Notes under the pieces: generated by a model
The model's database searches: none
The model's input: only the letters and a program-made list of their open reading frames with translations
Told to the model about the DNA's origin: nothing
Shown here: positions 20,492 to 30,864 of the stretch, piece by piece
Position numbering within the stretch: the first letter of the stretch is position 1
Layout: each line of letters starts with the position of its first letter
Program-made: the position numbers and the translations under genes
Assembly: GCA_951640165.1 (NCBI GenBank)
Contig: OX621258.1
Location: 9,881,501 to 9,945,500 of the forward strand
DNA from: Pseudoips prasinana
Taxonomy: Eukaryota; Arthropoda; Insecta; Lepidoptera; Nolidae
Length of the DNA stretch: 64,000 nt
Direction of reading: 5' to 3'

Positions 20492-21850
20492 TCATTTTAT
20501 TATTCTTATTAGTGATTCTGTATCACTGTAGGACAAACTTAACAACCAGTTGTTTATTATATTCTTAGCTTTTTTGATTGTGCATTCTTTAATGTTACAG
20601 GATTTCAGTATTGTGTTGTAGATATAAGGTGACATACATTTTTGCATGTGTTGGGCAAAAGCGGATTTAGTTCGGATTTGGGAAATTTGGAAAACACGGC
20701 GATTAAGTAATGCAAAATAGCCTGGTGACTGCAATACTATTTTGTGTTGCTTGAGTACTATCTTCGATATGTAAAGCTGTCGGACGCTTAATACTGCAGC
20801 TTCAGAGTAGAGTTTAAAGGTAGGATAGCGATATGGTTTCCACATCATTACTTTTAAGACAGATCGCTGTGCTCTTTCGATTTCTAACATAGTAGTAATG
20901 CTGATTCCGCCCCAGACCGACACACAATAGCTGATTATGGATTCGCATAAAGCCACATAGACAAGGTGTAACACTTTTTCATTTGCAGCATTGCGTAATG
21001 ATTTCATTGTGTAGATTATTTTTCTAATTCGTTTAGAAACTAAAGATATATATGGTTTAAAACAAAGTCGACTATCAATAATCATCCCAAGATATTTTAC
21101 GCAATCTATTTTTTGGAGCGTATCACAAGTACAGGTGGAAGGTTGGCAAGAAGCGGTATGGATTTGGAGGTTTTTGATTAAATGGTTAGGTGTTGATGTT
21201 TGTGTTTTGGAGAAACAGATGTAATTGGTTTTGAAAGAATTAAGGGACAAAAGATTCCTATCTAGCCATAACTTTATGTTATTCATGCCGTTTTGGGCTA
21301 TCTCAAAAACACTATTCCAGTTATTGTTGTAGAATAACACGACTGTGTGATCAGCATAACAGATGAGTTCTGAGTTGAATAGTGGTAAATGGTGAATATC
21401 ATTCATATATATTATAAAGAGTGTTGGACCTAGCACACTGACTTGAGGCACTCCAAAGTCAATTCTTAATGGACTACTTGTAAATTCCTTCACCTTCGTT
21501 CGTTGAGACCTGTTACTTAAATAACTTTTAAACCAACTAAGGGGCAGTCCTTTAATACCTATAGCCTCGAGCTTTTTAAGGAGTATTGGTACCGCAACTG
21601 TATCAAAAGCCTTGGCTAAGTCTAAAAACATACCTATACAATTTTCACTATTGTCGAGATGGGAAGACACTAGATTTGTTAGCAAACTTACTGCATCTTC
21701 TGTTGATTTTCCCGGTCTGAAGCCGAACTGCCGGTCTGAGATTAAATTATTGGTTTCCAGGTAAGATACTAGTCGTTTGTTAACAATCTTTTCCAAAATT
21801 TTAGAAAAAATTCCTAAAAGCGATATAGGTCTGTAATTCTTAGGGTCATC
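20492..21850 (-). pseudogene. LINE reverse transcriptase with mutated catalytic box
   Basis: Open from about 21850 to the stop at 20492. The frame has no natural start: the first codon of the longest in-frame ORF is TTG, and conserved sequence (NYRPISLLGIFSKI) extends upstream of it. RT blocks: DRQFGFRPGKST, GMFLDLAKAFDTV, the normally invariant PQG(S/G) box reads VPQVSVLGP, and the catalytic YADD reads YADHTVV, so the second Asp is His. KYLGMIIDSRLCF and the C-terminal SYCVSVWGG, ERAQRSVLKVM follow. Family members copy their own RNA at a nicked target; this copy should be catalytically dead. Its otherwise open 450 codons suggest the insertion is not very old. It belongs to the Jockey/CR1 superfamily; exact clade uncertain. 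Confidence 0.82.
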
Positions 21851-21883
21851 TAACTAGAAATATTATGTTTACTTAATGTATTA

Positions 21884-21950
21884 CTCTACAAACATGTTCT
21901 GACTATTTAAAAGCGCTTTTTTAAGTCTACGTGCATAAAAACCTTTTTAT
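21884..21950 (+). repeat. LINE 3'-end scrap
   Basis: aaacatgttctgactatt, aagcgcttttttaagtctacgtg and a T/A-rich tail also occur at 24862-24950 (same strand) and 24150-24232 (reverse). Confidence 0.5.
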
Positions 21951-22865
21951 TGTTTTATTATTTATTATTTAAGAGACATACAGATTTATTAATGTAAAAT
22001 TAACATTAGTCGTTCTAGAATTAAAGAGAGATATGTTGCTAATTTTCTAATAGAAATCTCAATATTGGAGAAGGTTCTAGAACAAAACGCATGACTTTTA
22101 GAATGTTTGTAATTTTTATAGGCTTTTTTAGGGTTCCGTAGCCAAATGGCAAAAACGGAACCCTTATAGATTCGTCATGTCTGTCTGTCCGTCCGTATGT
22201 CACAGCCACTTTTTTGCGAAACTTAAGAAGCTGTACTATTGAAACTTGGTAAGTAGATGTATTCGATGAACCGCATTTAGATTTTTACACAAAATTTTTT
22301 TTTTCCTCGTACCCATACTTTTGGGGTGTTTATGGATAGGTCTTCAAAAATCATATCGAGGTTCCTAATATCGTTTTTGTCTAAACTGAATAGTTTGCGC
22401 GAGAGACACTTCCAAAGTGGTAAAATGAGTGTCCCCCCCCCCTGTAACTTCTAAAATAAGAGAATGATTTAACTAAAAAAAATATATGTTGTACATTACC
22501 ATAGAAACTAACAACGAAAATTGGTTTGAACGAGATCTAGCAAGTAGTTTTTTTTTAATATGTTATAAACCGCAATTTCCTTTTATTTAATGAACTGAAA
22601 TACTTGCTGCTACGGAACCCTTCATGTGCGAGTCCGACTCGCACTTGGCCGGTTTTATTTAAAGACTACGTGATTAAAAACTTTTTTTTTATTTATTATA
22701 TAATTTAAGAGATATACAGATTTATTGATGTAGAATTAACAGAAGATGGTTCTAGAATTAAAAAAAGATATGTTGCTAATTTCCTGACAGATATCTCAAT
22801 ATTGGAGAAGGTTCTAGAACAAAACGCATGACTTTTAGAATGTTTGTAATTTTTATAGGCATTTT
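21930..22865 (+). repeat. Direct duplication (about 200 bp) on both sides of a GGGTTCCGTA element
   Basis: 21930-22128 and 22660-22865 align throughout: tacgtg.ataaaaac, acagatttatt.atgtaaaattaaca, ttctagaatta, atatgttgctaat, tctcaatattggagaaggttctagaacaaaacgcatgacttttagaatgtttg. Between them lies the element at 22129-22655. Confidence 0.7.
22129..22655. mobile_element. Non-autonomous element, GGGTTCCGTA / TTGGCCGGTTTT family
   Basis: The left end is gggttccgtagccaaatggc with cggaacccttatagattcg forming a small inverted repeat. A tctgtctgtccgtccgtatg block follows. The right end is tacggaacccttcatgtgcgagtccgactcgcacttggccgg. A second copy is at 60795-61345. The class is not clear to me; no transposase is encoded. 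Confidence 0.55.
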
Positions 22866-23010
22866 TTGCTGAATTTAATATGCCCATCTTACTACAATAA
22901 AGTAGCTTTGTAATATGTATAAAATAATATTAATTTAATTACAACATCCCGTCGGCTTGACATTGGTGCCTTGGAGTCGTGGACGGCCACATGCTACATT
23001 AGTAGATATA

Positions 23011-23171
23011 GGCTGCGTTTCCACTGAGGCGGAGCGGAGACGAGCTGGGCCGCGTCCACCAATCACATGGCTTGAAATCCACATCTCTTCTCCACTGACG
23101 TGGATTCCAAGCCATGTGATTGGTGAACGCGGCACAGCTCGTCTCCGCTCCGCCTCAGTAGAAACGCAGCC
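23011..23171. mobile_element. Fold-back element (GGCTGCGTTTCCACTGAGG arms), copy 1
   Basis: 161 bp, almost entirely two complementary arms of about 70 bp (left from ggctgcgtttccactgaggc; right to gcctcagtagaaacgcagcc) around a short asymmetric centre atctcttctccactgac. No coding capacity. Probably a MITE; the target duplication is unclear (tata/ttata). Confidence 0.7.
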
Positions 23172-24096
23172 TTATACTGGCAAAACGCACGTCAAAACTA
23201 CTTCAAGGGTAGCTGGTACTGCCGCAGATCTAGCAGTGAGCCTCAAGCGGAGAAAGTATGCTTCCATCGTTGACGGGTATATTTTTCTTCCATTTGGGTT
23301 TGAAACTATGGGCCCATGCGAAAATTTGATTTCTAAATAGCTTGTCCAGACGTTTGTCAAAATTTCACGTGACCCAAGGGCGGGACTATATCTCGGCCAG
23401 CGTATCATCTTGGCTATACAACGAGGCAATGTTGCTAGCTTTTTGGGCACACTACCCGCAGATTGTATTGTATTGTATAACTTTTATTGCGGTTAAATAA
23501 ATCCATAGTGTTAGTAACATAAAAATAACTTATTTTCTAGTGTTAGTGTATTTACAATTAACGCGGAGCGGAGACGAGCTGTGCCGCGTTCACCAATCAC
23601 ATGGTTTGGAATCCACGTCAGTGGAGAAGAGATGTGGATTTCAAGCCATGTGATTGGTGAACGCGGCACAGCTCGTCTCCGCTCCGCCTCAGTAGAAATG
23701 CAGCCTTATACTGGCTCCTTCGCACGTCAAAACTACTTCAAGGGTAGCTGGTGCTGCCGCAGATCTAGCAGAGAGCCTCAAGCGGAGAAAGTATGCTTCC
23801 CTCGTTGACGGGTATATTTTTCTTCCATTTGGGTTTGAAACTATGGGCCCATGCGAAAATTTGATTTCTAAATAGCTTGTCCAGACGTTTGTCAAAATTT
23901 CACGTGACCCAAGGGCAGGACTGTAGGTATCTCGGCCAGCGTATCATCTTGGCTATACAACGAGGCAATGTTGCTAGCTTTTTGGGCACACTACCCGCAG
24001 ATTGTATTGTATTGTATAACTTTTATTGCGGACAAATAAATCCATAGTGTTAGTAACATAAAAATAACTTATTTTCTAGTGTTACAATTAACCGTA
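23172..24096. repeat. Tandem duplication of a ~530-bp unit containing the fold-back element
   Basis: Unit 1 tail 23172-23560 and unit 2 tail 23706-24090 are near-identical (caagggtagctgg, gagcctcaagcggagaaagtatgcttcc, gatttctaaatagcttgtccagacg, ttgtattgtattgtataac, tagtgttagtaacataaaaataac). Unit 2 starts inside the fold-back arm at 23563. The open frames here are arm and spacer artefacts. Confidence 0.85.
23563..23705. mobile_element. Fold-back element, copy 2, with inverted centre and trimmed left end
   Basis: Same arms as copy 1, but the outermost ~20 bp of the left arm are missing. The centre reads gtcagtggagaagagat, the reverse complement of the centre in copy 1. The arm-specific mismatch (aaatcc versus ggaatcc) has switched sides as well. 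Confidence 0.8.
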
Positions 24097-24109
24097 CAAA
24101 ACGGCAAAT

Positions 24110-24312
24110 AATTGGTGATTTGAGGTTCTCGGCTAAATAAATAAATATAATAATAAAATAAAAAAGGTTTTTAGTCACGTAGACTTTAAAAAAGCGCTTG
24201 TAAATAGTCAGAACATGTTTGTAGTATTTTTGTGCTATTATTTTCAGAATGTTATTCTGACTGTCTCTCACTCTTCGCACAAGAGATGCTGCTTTTTTAC
24301 GTATAATTGCAT
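24110..24312 (-). pseudogene. LINE C-terminal fragment and 3' tail
   Basis: The minus strand reads YAIIRKKAASLVRRVRDSQN, resembling the C-terminal tail seen at 37680-37960 (FHAIMRKRCASI), and then runs into a (TTTA)-rich 3' end. The family resemblance is from the K/R-R-A-S-L pattern only, so moderate to low certainty. Confidence 0.45.
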
Positions 24313-24511
24313 AAAAATCGTCGGTACGTGTGAATGTAACTTGTGACTTAAATGATTTTTTTTTGTAAATTGAATTCTTTTTAAGTAGAATTGTAACTAG
24401 AATTAAATGTATTTAAAATGATAAATAAATATGAAACCTTATATAAATTACCACGTTAGACAATATGTAGTAAAAATATAACTAAAATTTAAAAATTTTG
24501 ATAATTAAACC

Positions 24512-24684
24512 TACAACAATGCAACATGTTTAATACCTAAATGATTAGTTAAAACGGTACAAATCGACTCGTGAGATACAGAAAGTTCGGCGGCTATCTC
24601 TCTCAGAGTTGAATGAGGATTATCCGTCACTATTTCCTTCACTTTTGCGATGTTAACTTCAGTTGCAGTGATCCTTGGCAATAA
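24512..24684 (-). pseudogene. mariner transposase N-terminal (HTH) fragment
   Basis: The minus strand translates without stop over about 57 codons and includes ITATEVNIAKVKEIVTDNPH, STLREIAAELSVSHESI and TVLTNHLGIKHVA. This is the helix-turn-helix region of an insect mariner (SETMAR-like) transposase that binds the TIR. A stop follows directly, and the DDD catalytic part, TIRs and TA duplication are absent, so it is an isolated remnant. Confidence 0.75.
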
Positions 24685-24722
24685 CTTAATTTAAGTTAGT
24701 TAAATATCGTTACTGTTATAAA

Positions 24723-24758
24723 ATAAATCTTATTGTAATAATTTACAATAAGATTTAT
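24723..24758. repeat. Perfect hairpin, 16-bp arms
   Basis: ataaatcttattgtaa and its exact reverse complement flank a 4-nt loop. It sits 4 bp from the next hairpin. Confidence 0.85.
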
Positions 24759-24762
24759 ACAC

Positions 24763-24828
24763 ATAGATAATTAGGTACACGGATTGTAGGATATAATTAT
24801 CCTACAATCCGTGTACCTAATTATCTAT
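24763..24828. repeat. Perfect hairpin, 31-bp arms, 4-nt loop
   Basis: The left arm 24763-24793 (starting atagataattaggtacacgg) and right arm 24798-24828 are exact reverse complements around taat. Confidence 0.9.
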
Positions 24829-24861
24829 ATGTACCTAGAAATAATTATAAATTAATTATAT

Positions 24862-24950
24862 ATTACTACGAACATGTTCTGACTATTTACAAGCGCTTTT
24901 TTAAAGTCTACGTGAATAAAAACTTTTTTTATTTTACTTTATTTTATTTA
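24862..24950 (+). repeat. LINE 3'-end scrap, second plus-strand copy
   Basis: acatgttctgactattt, aagcgcttttttaaagtctacgtg followed by a (TTTTA)n tail, as at 21884 and reversed at 24150-24232. Confidence 0.5.
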
Positions 24951-24984
24951 ACCCACATATCAGCCAATCACGATGTACAATACA

Positions 24985-25170
24985 GCCAAAAAAATAATTG
25001 AAAACAAAAGGCAAAACAAGACGAAAAAAGCAAGCTCTTTCGAGTTAGAGTTCTTTCTGGCTTTCTTCTCCGGGTCTTCCACTTACCTAGGTAGACGCTC
25101 GACCCTAGCTAACCTGCTAAGCTAGGGTAGGGTCCTCGCCGGCAAGGATCACGAGGCCACTTAAATACTG
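24985..25170 (-). repeat. Dispersed repeat family of 650-990, reversed
   Basis: Reverse of acctaggtagacg..., gaagaaagccagaaagaactc and aagcttgctttttt, with a local palindrome ccctagctaacctgctaagctaggg. Confidence 0.5.
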
Positions 25171-25662
25171 ATTTGTGACACATGAATTGGAAAATTCAGT
25201 CGTGCGTGCCTTGTTTGACCTCGAGACCAGTGACTTCATAGTCCTACCGTCTATTACCAGGTTATCTTGACTTTTTGATATAGAGGCCATTTATTATTTA
25301 CACTTCTTGTCTTATGTTGTCATTTAATATTTAATTGTCATTCAGTCCCCAAACACTTGCTAAGAAGCTTCCATTTATAAACCTTCCTCATATAACAAAC
25401 ATTGAAAACCAACCATTTTTCCCTGCAGTAAAAAAGGGCTCTTCACATTGTCGTATACGGAACGGAGTTGATTACATAGAACTGTGATGACTAAGGATAA
25501 CATTCGCCGTTATTAAAAAATCGGTGACAACAATGTCTATTGCTGATCTAAAAAAAACTATCTCGTTTCCTAAAATTTGCATCCCGAGACCACAAACTTG
25601 TTTGTAAATACTTCGTTCATGACAGGAATTGAGTCTTGATGAATTATTAGCGCTTTTATTTT
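25171..25662. other. No recognisable gene
   Basis: AT-rich; nothing assigned. Confidence 0.35.
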
Positions 25663-25858
25663 ACACCAGCTGTGCACCATGGTTTCACCCGCTTTAAACT
25701 ATACAAATTATGGCTTATGTATTATTCGGATGTATAGTTACATTTCTACAAAGTTTTATCAAAATCCGTTCCGTTGTTTTTTGCGTGAAAGAGTAACAAA
25801 CATCCATAGATCCATACTCAGAAACTGTCGCATTTATACTATTAGTAGAATGACATTA
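25663..25858 (-). mobile_element. Lep1-like non-autonomous Helitron
   Basis: In reverse: ccagctgtgcaccatggtttcacccgc (3' end), aaaatccgttccgttgttttttgcgtgaaagagtaacaaacatcc, and the 5' end gtcgcatttatactattagtag. Confidence 0.68.
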
Positions 25859-26435
25859 CTACAAATTTAAATTTTGAGTTTTTTTCCTTCACTTGTGCTA
25901 TGAGACATTGAATCTTGTCAAATTTCTTGATTTGTTTTGATGTTGTTTCATGACATGTTTTGAATACATTGCGAGTGTCAAAATATCCAGTATAAACAAC
26001 GGTATCTGTCCATTTCGTATTTTTTTTTAACTTAAACTTTAGGTTCACACAGTTTATCTAGGTACATAATACACTTACACCCACACACATCCAATACATA
26101 CCCAGATCAACACCACAAAGCTTATTACACACACACATTACATTCTTCCTTTTTACTAACCCAAATAATAATAATAATAATGTCTTAATTTTATGTTTAA
26201 CTTTATTTTAATCATGTCTTAATTTTATTTGAACAAGGTATTTATTTTATTGTAATAATGTTTTGATATTAATTGTAACTTTCTTTTAGTGTAATTTTTA
26301 TATTAATTAATTTTGATTTTACTTTGTTGCATAAACTATTGTCGTCATACCAAAAGCGGGGAGGGCACTGTATTCTGTAACACAGGTTTAATTTTGCGAA
26401 TAAAGATAAATAAATAAATAAAAAATAAAATTGTG
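25859..26435. other. AT-rich spacer with LINE-tail-like A/T simple repeats
   Basis: Contains (AAT)n at 26166-26181 and gcgaataaagataaataaataaataaa at 26396. The latter looks like a retroelement 3' end but no body was recognised. Confidence 0.35.
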
Positions 26436-26492
26436 GAGGTCCTATGTCCAGCAGTGGACGTCTTTCGGCTGATATGATGATGATGATGATAG
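26436..26492 (+). mobile_element. RTE 3'-end scrap with (GAT)n tail
   Basis: tccagcagtggacgtctttcggctgat followed by (ATG)n, the reverse of the sequence at the left end of the minus-strand RTE copies (18138, 62862). Confidence 0.7.
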
Positions 26493-26552
26493 TGCGTAAG
26501 AAGAGAGATTTCACTACTCTAAAGACTTTTGAATATGTTTTTGTTTAATTTT

Positions 26553-26740
26553 TTATAAAATAGAATGGCTAATGAGCAGCCGGGCCACGTGATGGTAAGT
26601 GGTCACCGCCGCCCTTGGACACTCGCAACACCAGAGGAGCCGCAAGTGCGTTGCCGGCCTTTAAGAAAAAAAATAGGCTCGCTTCTTGAACGTTGCCACG
26701 TCATTCCGGATCGTAAATACCTCCGCAGCTAATGTGATAC
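26553..26740 (-). mobile_element. Dispersed retroposon family (GCAACGCAC / CTCGTTTGCC family)
   Basis: Plus strand: ttttttataaaatagaatggctaatgagcagccgg, ggtaagtggtcaccgccgccc, actcgcaacaccagagg, tgcgttgccggcctttaag. Starting with T/A in the plus strand implies a poly(A) 3' end on the minus strand. Copies: 34591-34795, 40775-40990, 59050-59215, 61355-61565. Confidence 0.65.
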
Positions 26741-27220
26741 TAATTTCAAGAAAAAGTGCCTTGTCTGAGGGACAGTCCTATAAGGGTGTCTTATTTCTTT
26801 TTAAGGGATGACACCCTAAAAACGAACTTAAAGTAACTTATTTATTCTCCATGCGATGGATTGTTAAAAACTGAGCCATCTTTTAATGTTCAACCACGAT
26901 GCGCGATGTTAAATGAATTATGAAACAGGTCCAGTTGAAATGAACTCTCTACGTGAAGATTTTATGAACATTTTCTAGTCCAAATTGTTTTAACCAAGTT
27001 ATAGCATTGAATGGCTTTGTTATTTCCACAGGTAAATGAAATATTTTGGGAAAATATTTGGTTTAATAATATAAAGGAGTGAGAAGAGAAGAAAGAAGAG
27101 AGAATGTAGGTACTACGTATATTATCGACAATTACTTGAATTATTAATTACTGTCATATAAAATAGAACCAACTTCAACTGCTTATACTTTTTATGCTTC
27201 AACTTTGTACACTTCATCAT
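26741..27220. other. No recognisable gene
   Basis: Unassigned AT-rich sequence. Confidence 0.35.
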
Positions 27221-27330
27221 CATCATAACAGTATAAAGACCAGCAGTGGACTGCTGGACAAAGTCCTCCCCTAAAGACCGGGGTTTGTGGAGAACAAACG
27301 CCGTCTTGCGTTACCCTATTACAATTAGGT
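27221..27330 (-). mobile_element. RTE-like 3' end scrap
   Basis: cttcatcatcatcataacagtataaagaccagcagtggactgctggac, tcctcccctaaagaccgg: the (ATC)n tail and conserved 3' end in reverse. No coding part survives. Confidence 0.55.
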
Positions 27331-27776
27331 AGGTTTTAAAGTATTATTTGAGTGAGTAAAAGTTTTCAATGTCACCCCAAATTAGGAACATGATGACAAT
27401 CACAGAACTCAGTTGAAAACAAGGCGAAAAAAAGTTATCGCAGAGCTCAAGCTGTTCATAGTATCTGAGAGCAACAATATGGGAATGAAATGAAATTATA
27501 GCTCACTACAAGCACTTAACCTGCTTGTCACTAGAGTATCTTATAACGAACAGCAGAGTAACTAAGCAGAATTTATGCTCTCAGGAGTATGTGGACTAGA
27601 TAGCTTTTACGCGATAAGACCGCCATTTGTACATTATTTTTGCAAATGTCCTCTTGAATCCTATATCCTACGCTTTGCTGCGTGGCTGGCGGCGACACAT
27701 ATCACCACCCTATTTCACTTTGTAGGTCGCGTAGAAGTCTAGTATGTCGAGTATCAAGATTAAAGTAGAGAAAAAA

Positions 27777-27960
27777 GTTTAAAGAATTGAAAACAACGAG
27801 CAGTTGGCTAACGTAAAAGGCTCTGGCAAGACAACCAGTAGCTTAATTTAAGCGATTAATACCTGAGGGCACCGGACCGAGGCTCAGGCGGCCGCTGAGG
27901 TAAAAGATGGAATTCGAAATGGAGGTCAGATCACTTGCACGAGAATATGAACCCAGGACC
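27777..27960 (+). repeat. Dispersed repeat family of 650-990, 5' part
   Basis: agttggctaacgtaaaaggctct, accagtagcttaatttaagcgattaatacctgagg and gcggccgctgaggtaaaag align with 665-770. Confidence 0.6.
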
Positions 27961-28045
27961 ATGAACATGCTACCGATAGACCACTCCTTGGTAATATGCC
28001 TTCCTTAGATTTCTATTTTGATGGATATACAACTACTACCCTTAT

Positions 28046-28320
28046 ATGTACCCTACTAACTATCTATTAGGAACGTTAGTCTTTAATTCTTTGGAGGTGA
28101 GAAGGGGCCTTGATCAGCTTACGGTAGCCTGTAAAACCCTTCGTGGAGAAATCGACTGTCCTGAGCTCCTTAATATATTCTGTCGGTTATATTATGTGCC
28201 TGGTCATAGGCATCATCAGTGCCGCCACCAGTATGCATTATTTGCAAAGCCGCTGCATCATACTGTCGCTAGAGCCAAGTCTCCGGTATGTCGAACCCTC
28301 CGTAGGTATTCCCTATATTG
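28046..28320 (+). pseudogene. LINE ORF C-terminal fragment
   Basis: A 91-codon open frame. It contains FNSLEVRRGLDQLTVACKTL, RGEIDCPELLNIF, then ALFAKPLHHTVARAKSPV, a pattern I associate with the C-terminal end of Jockey-superfamily ORF2 proteins in moths (LEVRR...CxxLRGExDxPELL...LFAxPxxRTVARxxSP). The RT core is absent and no tail is seen. The frame ends within the hairpin at 28302-28333, which may mark the break. Confidence 0.55.
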
Positions 28321-28333
28321 AGGGAATACCTAC
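28302..28333. repeat. Perfect hairpin, 13-bp arms
   Basis: gtaggtattccct / agggaatacctac around a 6-nt loop. Confidence 0.85.
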
Positions 28334-28439
28334 CAGATAACTGGCAACAAGTATCCCTGTCAACTATAACCATCAATTGTGTTAGCCAGCCGTGGCGATG
28401 TTGGCATATCTCACTTTTATTTTCTTCTCTTCTATTCTT

Positions 28440-28512
28440 GGGAGAGGCTCAATAGCGGACAAGTTCAACGGTGGACGCATATCGCTGACATGATGATGAT
28501 GATGATCCTATA
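28440..28512 (+). mobile_element. RTE-like 3' end scrap with (GAT)n tail
   Basis: ggctcaatagcggacaagttcaacggtggacgcatatcgctgaca followed by (TGA)n. Confidence 0.5.
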
Positions 28513-29380
28513 TGCTATCCACTAGAAGCATATTATGTTCTACAAAATGCACCCATGTATTTTTATTTATATTAAATCAAGCTTCACGAAATGAGCAATG
28601 TATTTGCCAATACAAACTAAAAAACCATCCATTTCCAAACAGATAACAAAAAGAAAAAAAAAATCTTAAAATTAAACGTCAAATAACAGTCAGCGCTTCC
28701 TTTGAAAACGCTGAATAATTCATTGTTTGAATATATTCCTGAATGCTATGAAAAAGTCTCATTGACTATACTCTGGATGTCGGGGTTGAAGAGTATTTAC
28801 ATAATGTTTTAGTAGCTTTTATAACAATTTGTGGGTTTGTTTGTATGTGTCACAAAATTTTTTGTTTTTTCGCTGTATCTATCAAAGAATATGTCGAATG
28901 TCTAAGTAGTGAAAAGGGTTTATACTATTGAACAGCAAATGACCCCAAACCAGCCAACATTAAATGGCATTGGTATCCGAATGCGACAGTTTACTCTCTA
29001 ATAAACTGTAAAAGTAAGAAGAAAACGGTTTCCTATGTGGTTGATTAAAGAATATCAACACCCTATCTCATCCTGCGGGGGTCCTAACAGTTGTTGGAAC
29101 GAAGTTCCTTATCGTACGTTGTGAAAGGGGTCTAGACGGAAAAAAATCTTACGAAAAGTTGTCACGACACTTTTTGCAGCTGTGTGGCGTGCGCATGTTT
29201 CTCTGTCTGTCTCTCTCTCTCTCTCTTATAGAAAGCAAACCAGATATTTTCATTTCTATTTCGCATTGAACAGTGTGGTGTCGTTATTTTTGTTGAGTGT
29301 ATACAGGTTTTTTATTTGTTATCCGGGTTTCCCTTGACACCTCTCAAGTTTTTATTTTTGTCTTACACTAGCGTAAGCTA
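28513..29380. other. No recognisable gene
   Basis: AT-rich; (CT)n short run at 29206-29226. A fragment at 29381-29560 (gtctgccaagcgattatggtagatcc, ttccattgtaaagatctttggggaggc) resembles the 3' end of an RTE-like LINE also glimpsed at 38465-38570. Confidence 0.35.
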
Positions 29381-29675
29381 GGATCAACAGTGGCACCCGA
29401 CAAAATGAGGTGAGACTGAGGGGTGATTTTGAGGCATTCCAACCCGTCTGCCAAGCGATTATGGTAGATCCCCTAAATGTTGAATACAATTCCATTGTAA
29501 AGATCTTTGGGGAGGCAGTCCGACTTTCATCTGTAATGATGAAAAAGAAGTTTTCAACATCACAAGGACAGATGTTCACGTTGAGTACCAGTGCAGAAGA
29601 TGAATAGCACCATCCGCTATACTATTGTATTTTAATTGGGCCGATATCAATAGTATCAAATGGGACTGACAGTAA

Positions 29676-29850
29676 GAGTCCATTTATCTATATAAGTATT
29701 TATGTATTTACGAAAGAAGGGTAGTATAATTATGTAGTATATCAGTTATCTGGTACATATGGTTTATCTGGTTTCCATAGAACAAGCTCTGCTTAGTTTG
29801 GGATCATAATATGGCCGTGTGTAAATAATGTCCAAGGATATTATGTTTCT
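29676..29850 (+). mobile_element. SINE family B, 3' half with an internal duplication
   Basis: The 3' part only: atctatataagtatttatg, tatcagttatctggtacatatggtttatctggtttcc (the tatctgg word is doubled), aacaagctctgcttagtttgggatca, atggccgtgtg. Confidence 0.7.
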
Positions 29851-29876
29851 TTTTTTAATTATTATTATATTATTTG

Positions 29877-29912
29877 TTACTTTACGGGAATTGTTGAATT
29901 CCCGTAAAGTAA
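29877..29912. repeat. Perfect hairpin, 16-bp arms, 4-nt loop
   Basis: ttactttacgggaatt / aattcccgtaaagtaa around gttg. Confidence 0.9.
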
Positions 29913-30864
29913 GTGCTGTCCGTATTCAAACCCTTAGGAAACCAAATCTGTGAACAAAAATATCAGATTTTATAAGCTGCCATTGACAACCATCATAGAT
30001 GCACCGATGTCTTTACATTATTTTTAGTTCACGTTAGAAACCCGGAATTTAAATGTCTACCCTCGGCTTTCGACAGTGTTGCGCTTTTTGAACACATTCC
30101 TCTGTAGTTTTTCAGTATTAAAGAAATGTGTTTTGAGTTGTATTAGAGAATACAATATGCCGCCACACTTTGCATTTTAGTTACGAAGCTACAAGGCCTC
30201 AACCCGGAGTGAAGTCGCTTTTACGGAAGAGGAGCAGAGATGCTGCAATGCTCGAAGCAAAATAAGAGCCTATAGTGAGCGTGCGTATTTCTCAAAACTT
30301 CATTTAATTGGGGTGCGTATAAGATAATACTAAGCATTTTGTTACATACAGCTTATTCTCTTGCCTCCACCTAAGCGCATTATGTATGTCCCGCTGTAAT
30401 AAGTATATGTCATCATAGCTATGATCCCTCGGGTCTTTTACTGAAACATACGTGGACTTCTTTCTGTGACAGCAAGTAGGCACATTGTAAGCAATTTAAC
30501 GTAAAGGCTGCGTTTAGCTTTAAAATTAATAAATGACAATAAACTAGTTTTATGATCTTCCTTGGTTGACATTTGATTCTAATACAAATCCCTTTACAAT
30601 AGAATTCAATTTGGCTTATGTTAATGTGATTGTGATTGGCTGTACAATTATTATTTCAGGCGGAATGGTCAGTGAAGCCAAACTAATATTTTAATTGTAT
30701 CTTCACCAATAGGCGCAGAACTTCAATTAGGATTTATTAGATTATTAATTTAAAATTATCTATATCTTTTATTGAAAGTGAACTTGCTTTCATGATGTAG
30801 ACTTCAAACAAATAATATGGACGAAGGGTACTCAATCACCACATTTTCATAAGTCTACTTGATT
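29913..30864. other. No recognisable gene
   Basis: Unassigned sequence of mixed composition, no element recognised. Confidence 0.35.

Larger units (their letters stand above)
20101..21852 (-). mobile_element. 5'-truncated LINE, (ATTCTT)n-tailed
   Basis: The left end is aagaataagaataagaataa, the reverse of an (ATTCTT)n tail. About 380 bp of 3' UTR follow, then the RT frame up to about 21852, where LINE homology stops abruptly at a 5' truncation. The 3' UTR contains the GT microsatellite. Confidence 0.75.

Noticed and set aside
22957..23895. Open frames of 60-127 codons on both strands
   Set aside because: Created by the palindromic arms of the fold-back element and its tandem duplicate.
21884..24232. 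Composite transposon with terminal inverted repeats
   Set aside because: The inverted ends are better explained as the same LINE 3' end inserted in opposite orientations; a third copy lies at 24862 and no target duplication is seen.
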